64,000 nt of DNA from Mermis nigrescens (taxonomy: Eukaryota; Nematoda; Enoplea; Mermithida; Mermithidae), in contig JAVLUZ010000347.1 of the NCBI GenBank assembly GCA_036768485.1, forward strand, positions 558,001 through 622,000. Reading direction: 5' to 3'. This document shows positions 43,504-55,670 of the stretch, piece after piece. The translations under genes were made by a program, and so were the position numbers. The notes beneath the pieces were generated by a model. It was not told where the DNA came from and did not search any database. It worked only from the letters and a program-made list of their open reading frames with translations. The stretch's first letter is position 1, and every line of letters begins with the position of its first letter.

Positions 43504-43751
43504 CATAGGCGGGCAGCACTGAAATTCTGAGGGTAAGGTCAAAAAATGGTCTTAAAAATGTCGGTATGACAGATAAACACCATCTTTCAACGTTTCTCAT
43601 CGAGCACTATCCATTGGCATCAAAAATTTGCGAAAAATACAAAAAATTTCAAAAATTGAATCATTGGGCGTGGGCTTATTCTGGTTTTTGGGGGTGTATT
43701 CGGCCTTCTGGGGTGCATACCCCCAAACTCCCCCCTCCCCGCCTACGTGTG
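43504..43751 (+). mobile_element. R1 MITE, intergenic A-B
   Basis: Target duplication CTGGTGTC / CTGGCGTC (7 of 8). Confidence 0.82.
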
Positions 43752-44447
43752 CTGGCGTCTTTATAGAGTCTCCGGATGTGATACATTAATGTAGCATTTA
43801 TTTGCATTTCGTGCTTCGCCTGTTTCGCCATGTTGGCAGACCAGACGATCAATTGGTTGTGTTAAATTCAATTGACGTGTTCCAAATATTTATAATTATT
43901 ACGATTTAGCTGATGCTGTTGAAACACGTGATGAAATCAATTACTCTAATTATGTAATTGATTAACAATCAATTAATTACTTACTTAATTAATTGATCAG
44001 TTAATTAATAGCAATTAATCAATTAATTGACAAGAACATAAATACGCTGAAGCTTGCCTAATCTTGTGCTAATGGAAATTGATCGCTCAGAAAATGCATT
44101 TCGAAATTTGGAGAAGCTGAAGTTTTATTCGGAATAATAACGCTAACATCTTGTGATAAAATTGATTTGATCATTAGAAAAAATATTCATAAATTTTCGC
44201 AGTCGGATGACGTGAAAAAAATTAAAAATTCAACTATATAATTTTATTGGTCACTTTTATTTGACATACCGGTTTCGAATTTTGGTTGGGCGTAGACGGT
44301 CATTTATTGAAAGTCAAGTTTTGGTCGCAAACGGCGAAAAACACATAAAAATACTTAGAAATATGTTTTTGCCCAAAATACGGGAGAAGACATCTCAGCT
44401 TTTGAGAATCGGGGATGTCTGACGTCACCCTAACCGCACACATGGGC

Positions 44448-44645
44448 AGGGCCTAAATTCTGAGGATTTGGGAGGTCTAAAAAGTTTTAAAGGTTTGAAA
44501 CATGTTCAAGCATTTATAGTAGGACCTATCTACGTTTATCATCGAGCTTTATCTGCTGGTATCTAAAAATCGCGAGAAAACGTAAAATTTTTGAAAATTT
44601 AATTTCTAGAGACACAAAAATAAAAGACGTCTGGAATACCCTTAA
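44448..44645 (+). mobile_element. Degenerate R1-like MITE
   Basis: CACATGGGCAGGGCCTAAAT and the R1 middle (CATCGAGCTTTATCTGCTGG, AAAATCGCGA) are recognisable, but the ends have decayed and no target duplication is visible. Confidence 0.5.
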
Positions 44646-44676
44646 TTCTTCTCTTTGCTTTTTATATCATTGGTAC

Positions 44677-44933
44677 CATACATGGGCAGCACCGAAATTC
44701 TGGGGGTGCAAGATTTTTCAAAGGTCACAAAATGGTCTTAAAAATAGTGGTTAGGCGGAAAAAACACAACTTTTCAACGTTTCTCATCAAGCACTATCCA
44801 TTGGCATAAAAAATTTGAAAAAAATTCTAAAAATTGAATTCTGGGAGGGGGGTCTTTTGGTTTCTAAGTGGGGGCAATCGGCCTTCTGGGGGTGCATATT
44901 TCCCCAAACACCCCTCCACCAAGCCCATGTGTG
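44677..44933 (+). mobile_element. R1 MITE, intergenic A-B
   Basis: Perfect 8-bp target duplication ATTGGTAC (44669-44676 and 44934-44941). Confidence 0.88.
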
Positions 44934-45443
44934 ATTGGTACTGCATGTCTTCATTTTTGTAGATTCGATTTTTGCGCATATTGTATTTTTTCGCTTGTTT
45001 TTTACTTCTAATCGCGCTTGTTTTATATTCGCGCCTTAATTATGTTTGACAAATTTTTCAGAATCCAATAAAGCGTAGCCGTTTGCTAAGCTTAAATTTA
45101 TATTCGTTATGAGTCACTTACCATAGGTAAAGGTAGCGATCTTTGTGAATCAAGCTAAAGCACATATAAACTAAAGTCATACCTGTAAAATTCCATGCGA
45201 TTTTTGTAAACGACTGCCTCGTTTTTCGCCACTTTGGAAGTCATCCAATTTGTGTTATTATTGTTATTGACTATGCAAGTAAAGTACCCTAATATCGACA
45301 GTCGACTGTTGGCGTGGATTTTTTTTCAAAAAATTGTGGCCTAAAATTATTTTGTTCTAAAATATCTAAAACTTTTCTTGTTGACAGAAGTTCAAATATG
45401 CAGCACAATCCCTCCGTTTAGCAAGCTAGAACGGCGTTCTATC

Positions 45444-45711
45444 CATAGGTGGGCAGCACCAAATTTTGGGAGTGCAAGATTTTTCAAAGATCAAAAAATG
45501 GTCTTATGGTGGTATGGCGAAAAAACGCCTTCAACGTTTCTCATCGAGCACTATCCATTGGCATCAAAAAATTGCGAAAAAACAAAAAATGCTTTCAAAA
45601 ATTGAATTCTGGGGGTATTTTGGTTTCTAGGAGGGAGAATATTCAGCCTTCCGGGGTTGCATACCCCAAACCTCCCAACCCTCCCCTAACGCCCACATGT
45701 GGTTCTAGCCG
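45444..45711 (+). mobile_element. R1 MITE, intergenic A-B
   Basis: Target duplication GTTCTATC / GTTCTAGC (7 of 8). Confidence 0.83.
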
Positions 45712-46287
45712 ATCAGTTTATCAAAATTTTTTTAATCTCTTTCAAGTGTAGAACTTTGTCTAGCCTCGTTTTAGATCCATTCAGTTACTTCATAGCTTTT
45801 ATATTGCTTTAGCTCTATGAGAAGTTATATAGCAGTAATGAGCATTTTTGTATATTTACACTGATAAAGCAAAAGGTTTATGATGAGAAAATATATGTAG
45901 GGTTCTATTAAAAGGCTCAGTGGTATATTCCTTTTTAGATGTATGTATATTAGCATACCGTGATTTGAGTTCCACAATATATAAATCTACGTTTTCTTCT
46001 TGTTTTTGCATGGATGTCTATTAAGTGTCTATGCTTATGCATCAATTTAGTTTTTCAATGAAAAATTGTAAAGAAATGATTCAATAATAAAATAATTATT
46101 CAATGAAATAATTTTTAAAATTCAAGAATTAATTTTCGGAAGAAAATAACGTATATTTAGTAAGAGCATGAAAAATCCGGAAAAATTAAACTATTAATCG
46201 TAGAGTGTGTAAATCAGGTGTAGTCTAACATTTGGGCTGATTCAGCGGTACGGAGTGATATAGCTAGGTAACGACTTGTTTGCATAT

Positions 46288-46655
46288 ATGTAAGTACAGA
46301 TAGGGATTCTGGGCGGGGGAAGGGGGTGGTCTAAAAAGTTTTTTGGATTAAAAAGCGATGGGTACTCGTTAAAAGCACTGTTTTTTTGGCCGTTCGGAAA
46401 ATGCTCATTCTTTTATAAAACAAAAAAATAACTTTAAAAAATTTGAAAAAATTCGATTAAATGAACAAAATATAGTCACAAAATGAATTGAAAATTTGGC
46501 ACTTTTGATTTAAAAATGAGCAAGAAACGCTTAAAAGGCACACTTCTTTCAATTTTTACGAAAAATCGACTATTCTGTGGGATCGCTGCCATTTTGCGGG
46601 GGTCAATAGCCCTTCTTGGGGTCAAAACCCACGAACCACTCCCCCAAAAGAACAG
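46288..46655 (+). mobile_element. R2 element, intergenic A-B
   Basis: GGTACTCGTTAAAAGCACTG, ATGAACAAAATATAGTCAC and AAAAATCGACTATTCTG match the R2 core. The GC hairpin has been lost here. Confidence 0.55.
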
Positions 46656-47603
46656 GTATGCTTGTAAGCTGATTAAAACGAGTTGTAGAGATAAAGACTA
46701 AGATAATGGGACCTGCAAAGTTCATTGGCCTATTTTATTAGTCCTGCTGTAATATGTAGCTCGAATTGTATATTGAAGAGTGTGAAGGGAGGAACTATGT
46801 GAGACTTCGCAGAATAGGTGGCAAAATCATGTAGATTGGGTAGATTTGAAGATTTGATTTGAAGCACATGAATTTTGTGGAAGATTATCAAACTACAGAT
46901 AACGGGACAACTGGAAAACTACATACGGATAAAAAGGCATAGTCAAATACAAAACGAAAATCGAAACTCGTTTTTACAATAGATTCTTATGTAGACTTAC
47001 AATCTAGGCAATAAATTTAGAAATAAATATACAAAAAATAAATTCAATGACTTACAGTTAATTCAAATCCCTGCCTAGTTTGTGTACTATATCCTGTTTC
47101 ATTGCTGTTTTACTAAATTAAATACGCTCGGCAATTGGATATCACTCCTGATATTATAGGATATCACTCCTGTCATTTTACTTAGAACACTGAGCGCTTT
47201 CCTTTTTTGAAAAGCTCTCAAATAAAGAAAACAGAAGGCTTTGCACCAGTTTTCAGTACAATTTTAAGGCCATTTCTTTCATTACCGCAAAGTCTGATTT
47301 ACTACGGTCTACAAAAATTTGGTTAGAAAGCTTTTTTATCTAAAATGGTCGAAAAAATTCGCACAAATAGATTAATTTCTTATCAAATAAATGGCAAAAC
47401 AGTTTCGATTTCCATCCAGGTAATCTAGATTTTCGTGTTTATTATTTTGGCCAGAAAAGCTCAGTAGGTCCTCGGCACATTTCCAGATAAGTATAACGTT
47501 TTCCACGCTTTTTTTACTCCAGTATTTCTGACCCGGCAGAGAAATTTAGCACCCGTACCGTATGAGTGAATATTTCGTAGCACAAGGATTAATGACAAAG
47601 AAC

Positions 47604-47633
47604 AATTAATTAATTAATTAATTAATTAATTAA
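47604..47633. repeat. (TTAA)n microsatellite
   Basis: About seven AATT/TTAA units. Confidence 0.85.
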
Positions 47634-48052
47634 CCTAAAGATCAACAAAGGTTGATAAGAAGATAATTTCGGAGATCGATTTCTGAGCACAAAGTTTCTT
47701 GAAATAGATTAAAAGTTTCTTTTCATTTGGCATACGCATTACCTTTCACGTGTTTAATTTTATATCTGACTCGAATAAGTTTAGACAAGTTTTGAAACTT
47801 AAGTGTCTCGTTTTCTTTTTCTATTTTTTATTCTTGCTGTTTTGCTCATACGCCAAAACCTATGAGCTTTGATTTGTCCAGTTCTTAAACCGTCGATTCG
47901 AAGTAATATTTTCTCGACACATTAGTACTTTCATCTTCCACCCAATTCATGTTGACAATCTTTGCTATTAAGTCATATATTTCGTTATTTTTTCTGATGA
48001 TATAATGCAGTGCGTTTTATGGAAAAACTAGCAAAACATTGAATGGTGCTAG

Positions 48053-48130
48053 AAAACAGGATTTTTCCAAGCGCCAAACTCATCAAACCATTTTTTTCTT
48101 CGTGAGGGGCGTCTATTTGCATATGCTTTT
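48053..48130 (+). promoter_or_regulatory. Conserved upstream block, paralogue B copy
   Basis: Same block order as at 18374: AAAACAGGATTTTT, CATCAAACCA, T run with TTCG, GGGGCGTCTATTTGCATAT. It lies about 1.1 kb before exon 1 of B. Confidence 0.5.
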
Positions 48131-49148
48131 TGGGCAATGGTTGTACGCAAACCGCAATGTTTAATTAGTAAAAATTTCGTAACTTTGCATGTATGTATAG
48201 TTCATGCGTGTAACGTAGGTACCTCGAATATTACGCAACCTATATGTGGACTTTTGCATGAAATTTGTGTAAATCTAAATTATAAATAATATAAAAATTC
48301 ATAAATACATTTACGATTAATTATGAATAATTGGTATACATAATAATAAAAATAAAAATATATAATGAGCAGGTGCTTCTGTGATATTTCTCCGAAAAGA
48401 TAAACTGAAGTTTGACACTAGAAAAGAACTTCATTCAGATTCACTTTATCTCTCTTTATTTGGTTAGAAAAGCTAGGCCGCAAACACCTGAGATTATTTT
48501 CTTTCCTATTCACTTCCCTATTTTCCAGATCTGATGAGAACACCGTAAATAAGCTTTTTTTGTTATGTACCGTCGATTTCTTGCCCATTTTGCAGATTTA
48601 TTCGTTCTTATTCCATGCTTAACTAACAACAGGTTTCAATTTTAACCTGCTTTCTTGCAAACTTTGTTTGATGTTTTGACTTTAAAGAATAAATATTCAA
48701 AAAATGTGTGCTGTAATAATAAATTAGGTGCCTTCTACACGTAGCAGTTTGATTTTAGGAAGTCAATTTTTAGAAATTTTTTTGAATTTTTTGTTACGAA
48801 ATTTAAGTTTTTATCAAAAAAAGTGTTTAACATTAATAGCTTAAATTCAGTCGATAATCTGCGTTCAAAAGCTGTTGCGGCTTAAAATCACTAAAGATCC
48901 ATGTTAATTTCACTTGAAAAAGTTTCATTCTGAGTTTGCGATATTCTGAATAATCTCATCTAATCAATCTCTCCCGATTAGGAATGGAACTTCGACACTA
49001 ATTCACAAAGAATAATTAACATAAGAAGAAAGACTAAATTGAAGAAATCTTTCTCGGCAAACACTTGCTTACGCAAAAGATTAGTGCGAATAAAAATCTA
49101 ATGATTTGACTTTTTTACTAGGGACTTCAAATGGACAACCAATAGCTA

Positions 49149-49193
49149 ATGCATTTTTATAGTCATTTGATAATTGTGTCCATTGGCTTCAAG
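49149..49193 (+). CDS. Paralogue B exon 1 (signal peptide)
   Basis: 15 codons, MHFYSHLIIVSIGFK, donor AAG|GTAAGC. It aligns base for base with exon 1 of C (HFYSHLLLWLLGLK). An in-frame stop upstream fixes this ATG as the start. Confidence 0.8.
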
Positions 49194-52100
49194 GTAAGCT
49201 ATACATATCAAGCCTACAAAAATAACGAGGCAAATCTTTATTTTATGTGCTTAATTCGTCATTTCGATTAATCATATTTGGCTTAGCCCAATTACTTATT
49301 CTACTTCATGGCGCAAAGTTTCCTAAATGAATTTCAATCCATAAAATTTCTGATAAAATTTAGTTAATGAATTTTCAACAGATTAATCTGTTTATCGAGA
49401 AAATGTGAACATTCATATCAGAGGCATCCTGCTCAATTCAACGAAAATTCTACTGGATGTCAAGCTTTTGAAATTCTTGCAAAAATATTCAAGAAAATTC
49501 TCCGCAGAGGAACTGAATTTTACATTTTATAAAAATTTGATTTTTGCACGAACAATATTTTTAGCGTTTTTCTGAAAAATTCAAAAATGAATAAAGATAT
49601 CTGTAACAGCGTTTAGAAAGCGTAGTAGACTTGTTGATGAAAATTTGAGGTACAATATATAGCTAGATTATTGATGAATCTTTTCACTTTTGTGATAAAA
49701 ATGCTTTGAGTAACAGCTTCATTAAGGCCATACTCGTACATACCCATGACTCCGAGTAAAAATTCAAAACTTATTGAAAAAATCAATTTAAGTGGAGATG
49801 GGATAAGATTTGTCATTTGTCGCTCGTCTTCTCGGCAAATGTTTACACTTCAGGCTATTTCTATGCACTTTTCTTCATATGTTAGCCAAAAATAGTGGGT
49901 GATTTACCCCTCCTCCTCCGTGGCCGACTACCCCACTCGCAAAATTTTAAATTATACATGCGATAATACCAATAATTAATATTAATTAGAGGAAAAAAAA
50001 TTGTATTTCGGAAATCTAGGAAGAATTTATGCTATAATTAGAAGAGGAATTCATATAATAAGACAAATTTATTCAATAAATTTAGATATATTTGCTCAAT
50101 AAAATTGTTGAAACTAAGTTTTAAACTGAATAAATTTCTAAAAAATGAGTTTAATAATTAAGATTGAGACATTTTTATTACCTTATGAAATTTAATTCTT
50201 TAAATCGTTTTAGGAAGTACGGGAAACAAATCTAAATTTTAGATTCTGAATGATACTTTTTAAAAAGCTGACGAAAGTTGAATATTTGATTGCGTACGTA
50301 TTCGGTTCCTAGCTCCTTATTTTAATTTATTCGAATTCTAATGCACATTGAATGTCATTTTTCTAATATTTCTGAATAGTCTAAGAATTACATTCCTCAA
50401 TTCGATAAGCGTGCGCTTATGATTTCGAAAATACAATTCCATACATAATTTTAAACTTTGTTTTCCAGCTTTATATGCTTATATTTCTATTTATTTATTC
50501 ATTGTTATAATTTTTATTTTTCCTTTACTTGTTCATTGTTTTTCTCTTTTACTGTATTTAATCAGTTAGCTTTGCTATTAAGCCGAATCTCGCAGTCAAA
50601 GTTAGCGTATTTTTCAAGAAAGAATGCGTGATTTTTCTAGTTTCTGCATAATTTCAGTTGTGCCATTGTGCAACTGAATCCAATATAACTCAAGATTGTG
50701 GAAAAACGAAAGGTTGTTTGTTCAAACCCACAAATTGTAAGCCATTTCATAGTTGCACTTACTTCATGAGTTATTCGATCAACGCCACGAAAAATGGCAC
50801 TGTAGTCATGCAACTTTTTGCTAAGTTGACTGGTCGTGAAAGCCAATACGTAGCCGTTGCATTTTCTAATGATACTGTGATGGTAAGCGTCAACTAAAAA
50901 AATAATAAGCCCGCACGGGCAACGCTAAAATGATGGGTTCCTCCAGAAATTCTCAGATGTCGAAAGAAGGCATCAAATTGGTGATAGAAACCTCACCTGG
51001 TCATTGCGGGTTAGAGAGGTTTAGAACCCCTTCCCCCCCCTTCGCGAGAATTCGACCAAGCCCCCCAAAATCGAATTTGTGGTACTTTTTATCATTTTTT
51101 CACAGCACCCAGACCCTCCGGAATTTGGTTGTTGCTTATGCATTCAGGGATCACACGTAGACGCTTAGCGGGGAAGTTTGGATGCCTTGACCTATCTGAG
51201 AATCCGGTACAACCCCCAAAGATATGGCATGTTTTTTGAATTTTTTCCCAGATCTACACTATCCAGACCATAAGTGGGCGTGAGGGGGTTTGAGGGTATG
51301 CAACCCCCCCCCCCCGAAGGCCGAATACCCGCCCAAAAGGCCGGATACCCCCAGAATTCAATTTTTGAAATTTTTTGTTTCTTTCGCAATTTTTTTATGC
51401 CAGTGCTCGATGAGAAACGTTGAAAAATGGTGTTTTTCGCCATACCACCATTTTTAAGACTATTTTTTTAACCTTTACAAAATTTTGCAACCCCCAGAAT
51501 TTTGGTGCTGCCCACCTATCATCCAGACCCATAGAATTCCGCTACTACCCATGTATGGTACGATAAACAAGAAGTCGACATTTTTGACGTTTATTTTCAA
51601 TGATCTATTCGGAGATAAAAAATGCGAGGAGGAAAAAATTTCAAAACAATGCATTTTTTCCCTTATCTGATTTATTGAGGTCTTAACTTTATTTAATTCT
51701 TTTAATCCTACATGTTTTTATGCTTTAGAAATCGCCGGTAAGATCGAGAAAATATGTCTTCGACTTTATGAATTTACGAGTATCTAGTGAATTATTCTAT
51801 TTTCCTAGCGAATTTATTCATTTTTAATGATTTATTTTTTATTAATTCATTTATTTAGTGAACCGAGCCTAAAAGCTCGCTTAAAAAACTTGCTGGACTG
51901 ACCAGCAGGCTTTTCTTGCTGTACTATAGTTTACACTATATTTATTGTTATACTTATTTATTTTTTATTAATTATTTTCATTTATAGCCATTTATTTTTT
52001 TATGTTATACTTACGTTTAGGGCGACGACTCGGTCACTCACTGTATTTACGATGCAGAGCACTCAAAACATTCGGCGGGACTCAGTTATAATAGTCCCGA

Positions 52101-53949
52101 TAACAATTCCGTCGTAACGGAACCAGCGGTAATTTAACAAAGTCAGTATTAGGAGACGTAAGGAAGTGCATCTCTCATCTTAGACGTAAAATTAAAGCGT
52201 GACGTCAGGTTAATGGCTAGCGCACTCCGTGCTTTGATGTTTTTTTACAGTTTTTGATCGGAATACTATCCTGCAAAAGGAAATTAAGGCCGGATAGCCA
52301 AAAAAATTTATACTAGTAGAGAGAGAAGATTTTTCTTTTACATATGCAACCTTTTGTTTTTTATAAAATTTAGTAGTAAGAAAATTATTCAGCTTTAAAA
52401 AATTATTTAATGGCACTCCATAAAATGTAGCCTTCTGACATTGGACTGTAGACGTGATAGAGGCTGATTTAAGCAGTACTGATCACACGTGGGCATGGGG
52501 GAGTTTGGGGGTATACGCCCTCCAGAGAGCCGAATACTCCCTCTTCCTCGAAACTAAAATACCCCCTTCCCCCTCAGAAATCAAAATTTTTTCCGTTTTC
52601 TCGCAATTTTTTGATGCCAATGGATAGTGCTCGATGGAAAACGTTAAAATTTTGTTTTTTCGCCATATCCTCATTTTTAAGACTATTTTTGATGTTTTGA
52701 AAATCTTGAACCACCCGCCCCCCAACATTTTGGTGCTCCCCACCTATGTAGGCAACCAATGGTTTGCCTCAGATTGTCCAGATATTTCGTGACATGACAT
52801 CTTCATTTTCAGGCTTCCAGTCATGTGGTTCTAGAAAGCATTGCAGTATTGAATGCACATCTTTTGTGCCGAATTTCACAGAGAGTAAAGCCAAATTTCA
52901 AATCTAATCAAGTTCGGAATTTGGATAGAGACTATTATTTATTTCTTGTCAGTGGCCCTGCTGACGTAAAACGTAAGTAAACTCTCTAAGGCTTTTTCGG
53001 ACATAAGAAATTTTCAGTTATTCTTTTTTAAATAAATGATTCTTCAAAAGAAATCGCAACTCTTGCTATATCTATAATTGTTTTCATACAAAAATACTCC
53101 AAAAAAAACCGTAGTATATTAAAAAATCATGTCAGCAGTGTTTGACCTTACAATCGCATCAAAAACTTAAAACAATAGTCTGTTTTGTATTATGCGTGAA
53201 AAATTGTCATAAATTATAAAAATTAAATTTAAATACTAAAAATTATTAGAAATCAAATTATTAAAAGTTAAATTGAAAGAATTAAAAAATTATGATGATA
53301 CTTCGAAGAAAATTATAATATGCACGATACATTTAGAAGTTTGATAGTAGCATTGGACATACGGCTAACATTGTTAATTTCCAACCATGGCGCTGAGGTT
53401 CTTAGTCTATTTTAGCAATTCAAACTGAAATTTGGATAAAATATACATTTTTTGCAAGTTCTACATCTGTTATGGTTTTCGGAAAATTTATTTATCACCA
53501 AAATCTTTTTCTTATTTTTTTGTTAAATGACACGAACAGATTCATATACTATTTGTTTTGGGTGAATGCTTGATTTTGGACTTTCAGAATCTGACAGACA
53601 TTATCTGAAATCAATTATGCATCTGAAATTCTATTTAGAAATTACTTAATTCTTTTAGAATTTTTGATACCATTAGTTAAAATTTGATATTGGCAAAAAA
53701 CAGTATTCTTACCCCTACAATCAATTCGATGACCTTTTTTACTCTTGAAAATTGTTCGACTACAAAATTCTAGCATTAATTTTGCGCTCTGATTACTCCA
53801 TCACTAAATCACTGCCAAAGCTCTAATTTTTTTCAGCATATCGTCTCAAGCCTCACGTCTTAAATGAAAGTGACACCAGATATCCATTTATTAGCAAAAA
53901 TCGAATCAACGTTGCCAGATTTAAGCCAAATAAGGCGTCGAATAATTAA
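49149..53949 (+). CDS. DOMON-only FRRS1-like protein, five exons, paralogue B (b561 core lost)
   Basis: Exons 49149-49193, 50658-50882, 52021-52128, 52813-52972 and 53837-53949 join in the same phases as paralogues A and C, giving 216 aa. Seen: signal peptide MHFYSHLIIVSIGFK; DOMON motifs DCGKTKGCLFKPTNC, YVAVAFSNDTVM and GDDSVTHCIYD; HVVLESIAVL; RLKPHVLNESDTRYPFIS. A TAA at 53947-53949 ends the frame before the KAHG motif that starts the b561 core. The core exons are absent from the following DNA and only a relic of the last membrane exon remains 180 bases on. If expressed, the product would be a secreted DOMON protein unable to carry electrons across a membrane; the exons are otherwise intact. 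It could be a functional truncated paralogue or a young pseudogene. Confidence 0.78.
50658..50882 (+). CDS. Paralogue B exon 2 (DOMON part 1)
   Basis: 75 codons with acceptor ATTTCAG|TTGTGC and donor GTGATG|GTAAGC. Contains DCGKTKGCLFKPTNC and YVAVAFSNDTVM. Confidence 0.9.
51269..51520 (-). mobile_element. R1 MITE in paralogue B intron 2
   Basis: Perfect 8-bp target duplication ATCCAGAC (51261-51268 and 51521-51528). Confidence 0.87.
52021..52128 (+). CDS. Paralogue B exon 3 (DOMON part 2)
   Basis: 36 codons with acceptor CGTTTAG|GGCGAC and donor CCAGCG|GTAATT. Encodes GDDSVTHCIYDAEHSKHSAG onward. Confidence 0.9.
52484..52748 (-). mobile_element. R1 MITE in paralogue B intron 3
   Basis: Both R1 ends are present (CACACGTGGGCATGG and CCCCACCTATG). 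The flanks do not match, so the target duplication is lost. Confidence 0.8.
52813..52972 (+). CDS. Paralogue B exon 4 (DOMON part 3)
   Basis: 160 bases with acceptor TTTTCAG|GCTTCC and donor GTAAAAC|GTAAGT. Contains SHVVLESIAVLNAHLLCRIS and FLVSGPADVK. Confidence 0.9.
53837..53949 (+). CDS. Paralogue B exon 5, premature stop
   Basis: Acceptor TTTTTTTCAG|CATATC. Encodes YRLKPHVLNESDTRYPFISK and continues to a TAA. Paralogue C reads through at the same place (AATAATTCAA in C, AATAATTAAG in B) and goes on for about 18 more codons to KAHG. Confidence 0.82.
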
Positions 53950-54125
53950 GCGCTATGAAGCATTATGATGTGTATTATTTGACTTATTACTATTATTTCA
54001 AATATTTGGTTGTCTTTGAACAATTCATGAATTATGTAGAAAATTGCTCATTACCAAAAGTGTATTTTATCATGGTTTTTTCAAATATAATTTTTGCGTA
54101 ATATTCATTCCAAATTAATTTTTTT

Positions 54126-54221
54126 ATTCGAATTGGCTGCGCGTTTATTTTGGCTATATTTTTCATTATCTCAATCGCCATTTGCGCCACATTATTCTAC
54201 TTCGTAAGCCTAGCTAGCTAA
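54126..54221 (+). pseudogene. Relic of the FRRS1-like terminal membrane-helix exon of paralogue B
   Basis: The frame RIGCAFILAIFFIISIAICA then TLFYFVSLAS and TAA resembles exon 10 of paralogue A (RIALLTVFFVIAIAVCVTLA). The matching position upstream has lost the acceptor: TTTTTTTCAG in A against TTTTTATTCG here. It is only about 180 bases from the stop of B exon 5, so the four b561 exons between them have been deleted. I judge it non-functional. Confidence 0.62.
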
Positions 54222-54600
54222 ATAATGTGAGATACGGAATTTGATGTTTCTCTGACCGTCTTGATTCTCCGACCATCTCAATTCTCAGACCTGTGCCATG
54301 AAAACTATTTTTAAGCACAGAAAATATTTGATTCACCGACCATTTTGGAGGTTGATGAGCTTGGACAACAATTCATTCGTAATGCATTGGGAGATGCTGC
54401 TCAGCACGTGTGCACATTGGCGTTTCTAGAATTTAATATGAAAGGAGACTTGATAAATACAAAAAATTAATCATCCTTTCTGCATGTTATGTACATACAT
54501 TTATACATAAAATGCATTAACGACTAATGTAGCATAATGTAATTTATAATTTTACTTGCATACACTTAATTCCACATAAACTTAAGAAAACCGTTATATA

Positions 54601-54864
54601 CATACGTGGGCAGCATCAAAATTCTGGGGGTGCAAGATTTTTCAAAGGTCAAAAAATGGCCTTAAAAATGGTGGTATGGTGGAAAAACACCATTTTTCAA
54701 CGTTTCTCATCGAGCACTATCCATTGGCATCAAAAAATTGCGAAAAACACTAAAAAAAATTTAAAAATTGAATTCTGGGGGAGGGGAGGGGTATTTTGAT
54801 TTCTTGGAAAGGTATTTTGGTTTCTGGGGGTGCATACCCCCAAAACCCCCCACGCCCAGGTGTG
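54601..54864 (+). mobile_element. R1 MITE 3' of paralogue B
   Basis: Perfect 8-bp target duplication GTTATATA (54593-54600 and 54865-54872). Confidence 0.88.
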
Positions 54865-55019
54865 GTTATATAGTGCATAAAACCTGGCTTGACCACTATT
54901 GAGCTATCTTCCACGAAAACGATTACCAGTCAGTGCTTTTGTTTATCAATTATGTACCTGGGGTGACATGTGTAGTTGCACAGCATGGACGATATGGGAA
55001 GGTTTGTCAGCCGGTCTTA

Positions 55020-55262
55020 AGAGGAGGAGGTTAAAAATTAAGCTTATCTGGACCAAAATTACCTCAAAAACTGGTATAAGTACTAAAATATCTTAAAACT
55101 ATGTTATTACACAGTTTCTGGTAAATTTGAAGCACATTTGAAGATGATTTACTTTTCATACGTTTTTGGCCTCCATTTTGCCTCATTTTCTTTACAAAAT
55201 TATCCGTTTCTTCATTCTGTGGGTCTTGACCTTCCGAAACCCTCCCCACGTGCATTTCTGGT
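55020..55262 (-). mobile_element. R7 repeat, 3' of paralogue B
   Basis: In reverse order: TATGTTATTACACAGTTTCTGG, GCCTCCATTTTGCCTCATTTTC, CCCCACGTGCATTTC. Matches 63070-63340. Confidence 0.5.
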
Positions 55263-55507
55263 CACAGGCATACCTCCATGTTTTAATGTAAAGCCCATCA
55301 AAAACGAAACTTATTCACACTGAATCAAATTATTTATGACCACTATTTGCCTTGATAACTGGCTTTCAAATGACGAGGGTTAGTACATATATAACAAATC
55401 AATAAAAAAGATGCATTTTTTCGACACTTTCCAAGAAAACGTTTGCGAATTCTGACTTGGGTCTCTGTCAAAAAATGTTAGCGCGATAATTAAGGATGTA
55501 GTTAAAA

Positions 55508-55670
55508 ACAACATGGGCGGGGATTTTTAAATACAGGTTTAGAACTCTATAATTCGTAGGGACCACATCAAGATACCCGTAATTGAAATTGTTGGCGTTT
55601 CTTTGCGATTTTCCGCAACTTTCGACTCATCAAAACCTTCTGAAAATTCGGATGCTACCCATGCCCGAGG
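55508..55670 (-). mobile_element. Degenerate R1-like MITE
   Basis: ACATGGGCGGGGATTT at the left and AATTCGGATGCTACCCATGC at the right resemble R1 ends. The middle has decayed. Confidence 0.45.

Larger units (their letters stand above)
40477..49148. other. Intergenic region between FRRS1-like A and B
   Basis: Holds R7, a full-length R4, R2 copies, three clear R1 copies and one degenerate R1. The part 46700-47690 is plain AT-rich DNA. No exon could be supported. Confidence 0.55.
47690..50900 (+). repeat. Segmental duplication, copy 1 (5' part of paralogue B)
   Basis: Non-coding DNA upstream of and inside the 5' part of B matches 57110-60300 around C in the same order: TTAATTTTATATCTGACTCG / TTAATTTTATATTCTGACTCG, the conserved block, exon 1 and exon 2. 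This extends the B/C similarity from exons to flanks and shows a tandem block duplication with a period near 9.4 kb. Confidence 0.65.

Noticed and set aside
2303..54864. Many similar short frames with sequences like FFNVSHRALSIGIKKLRKK or AKNTIFRRFSSST across the window
   Set aside because: They are translations of the R1 MITE in different frames and orientations. Similarity follows the DNA repeat rather than codons, and stops and frameshifts differ between copies.
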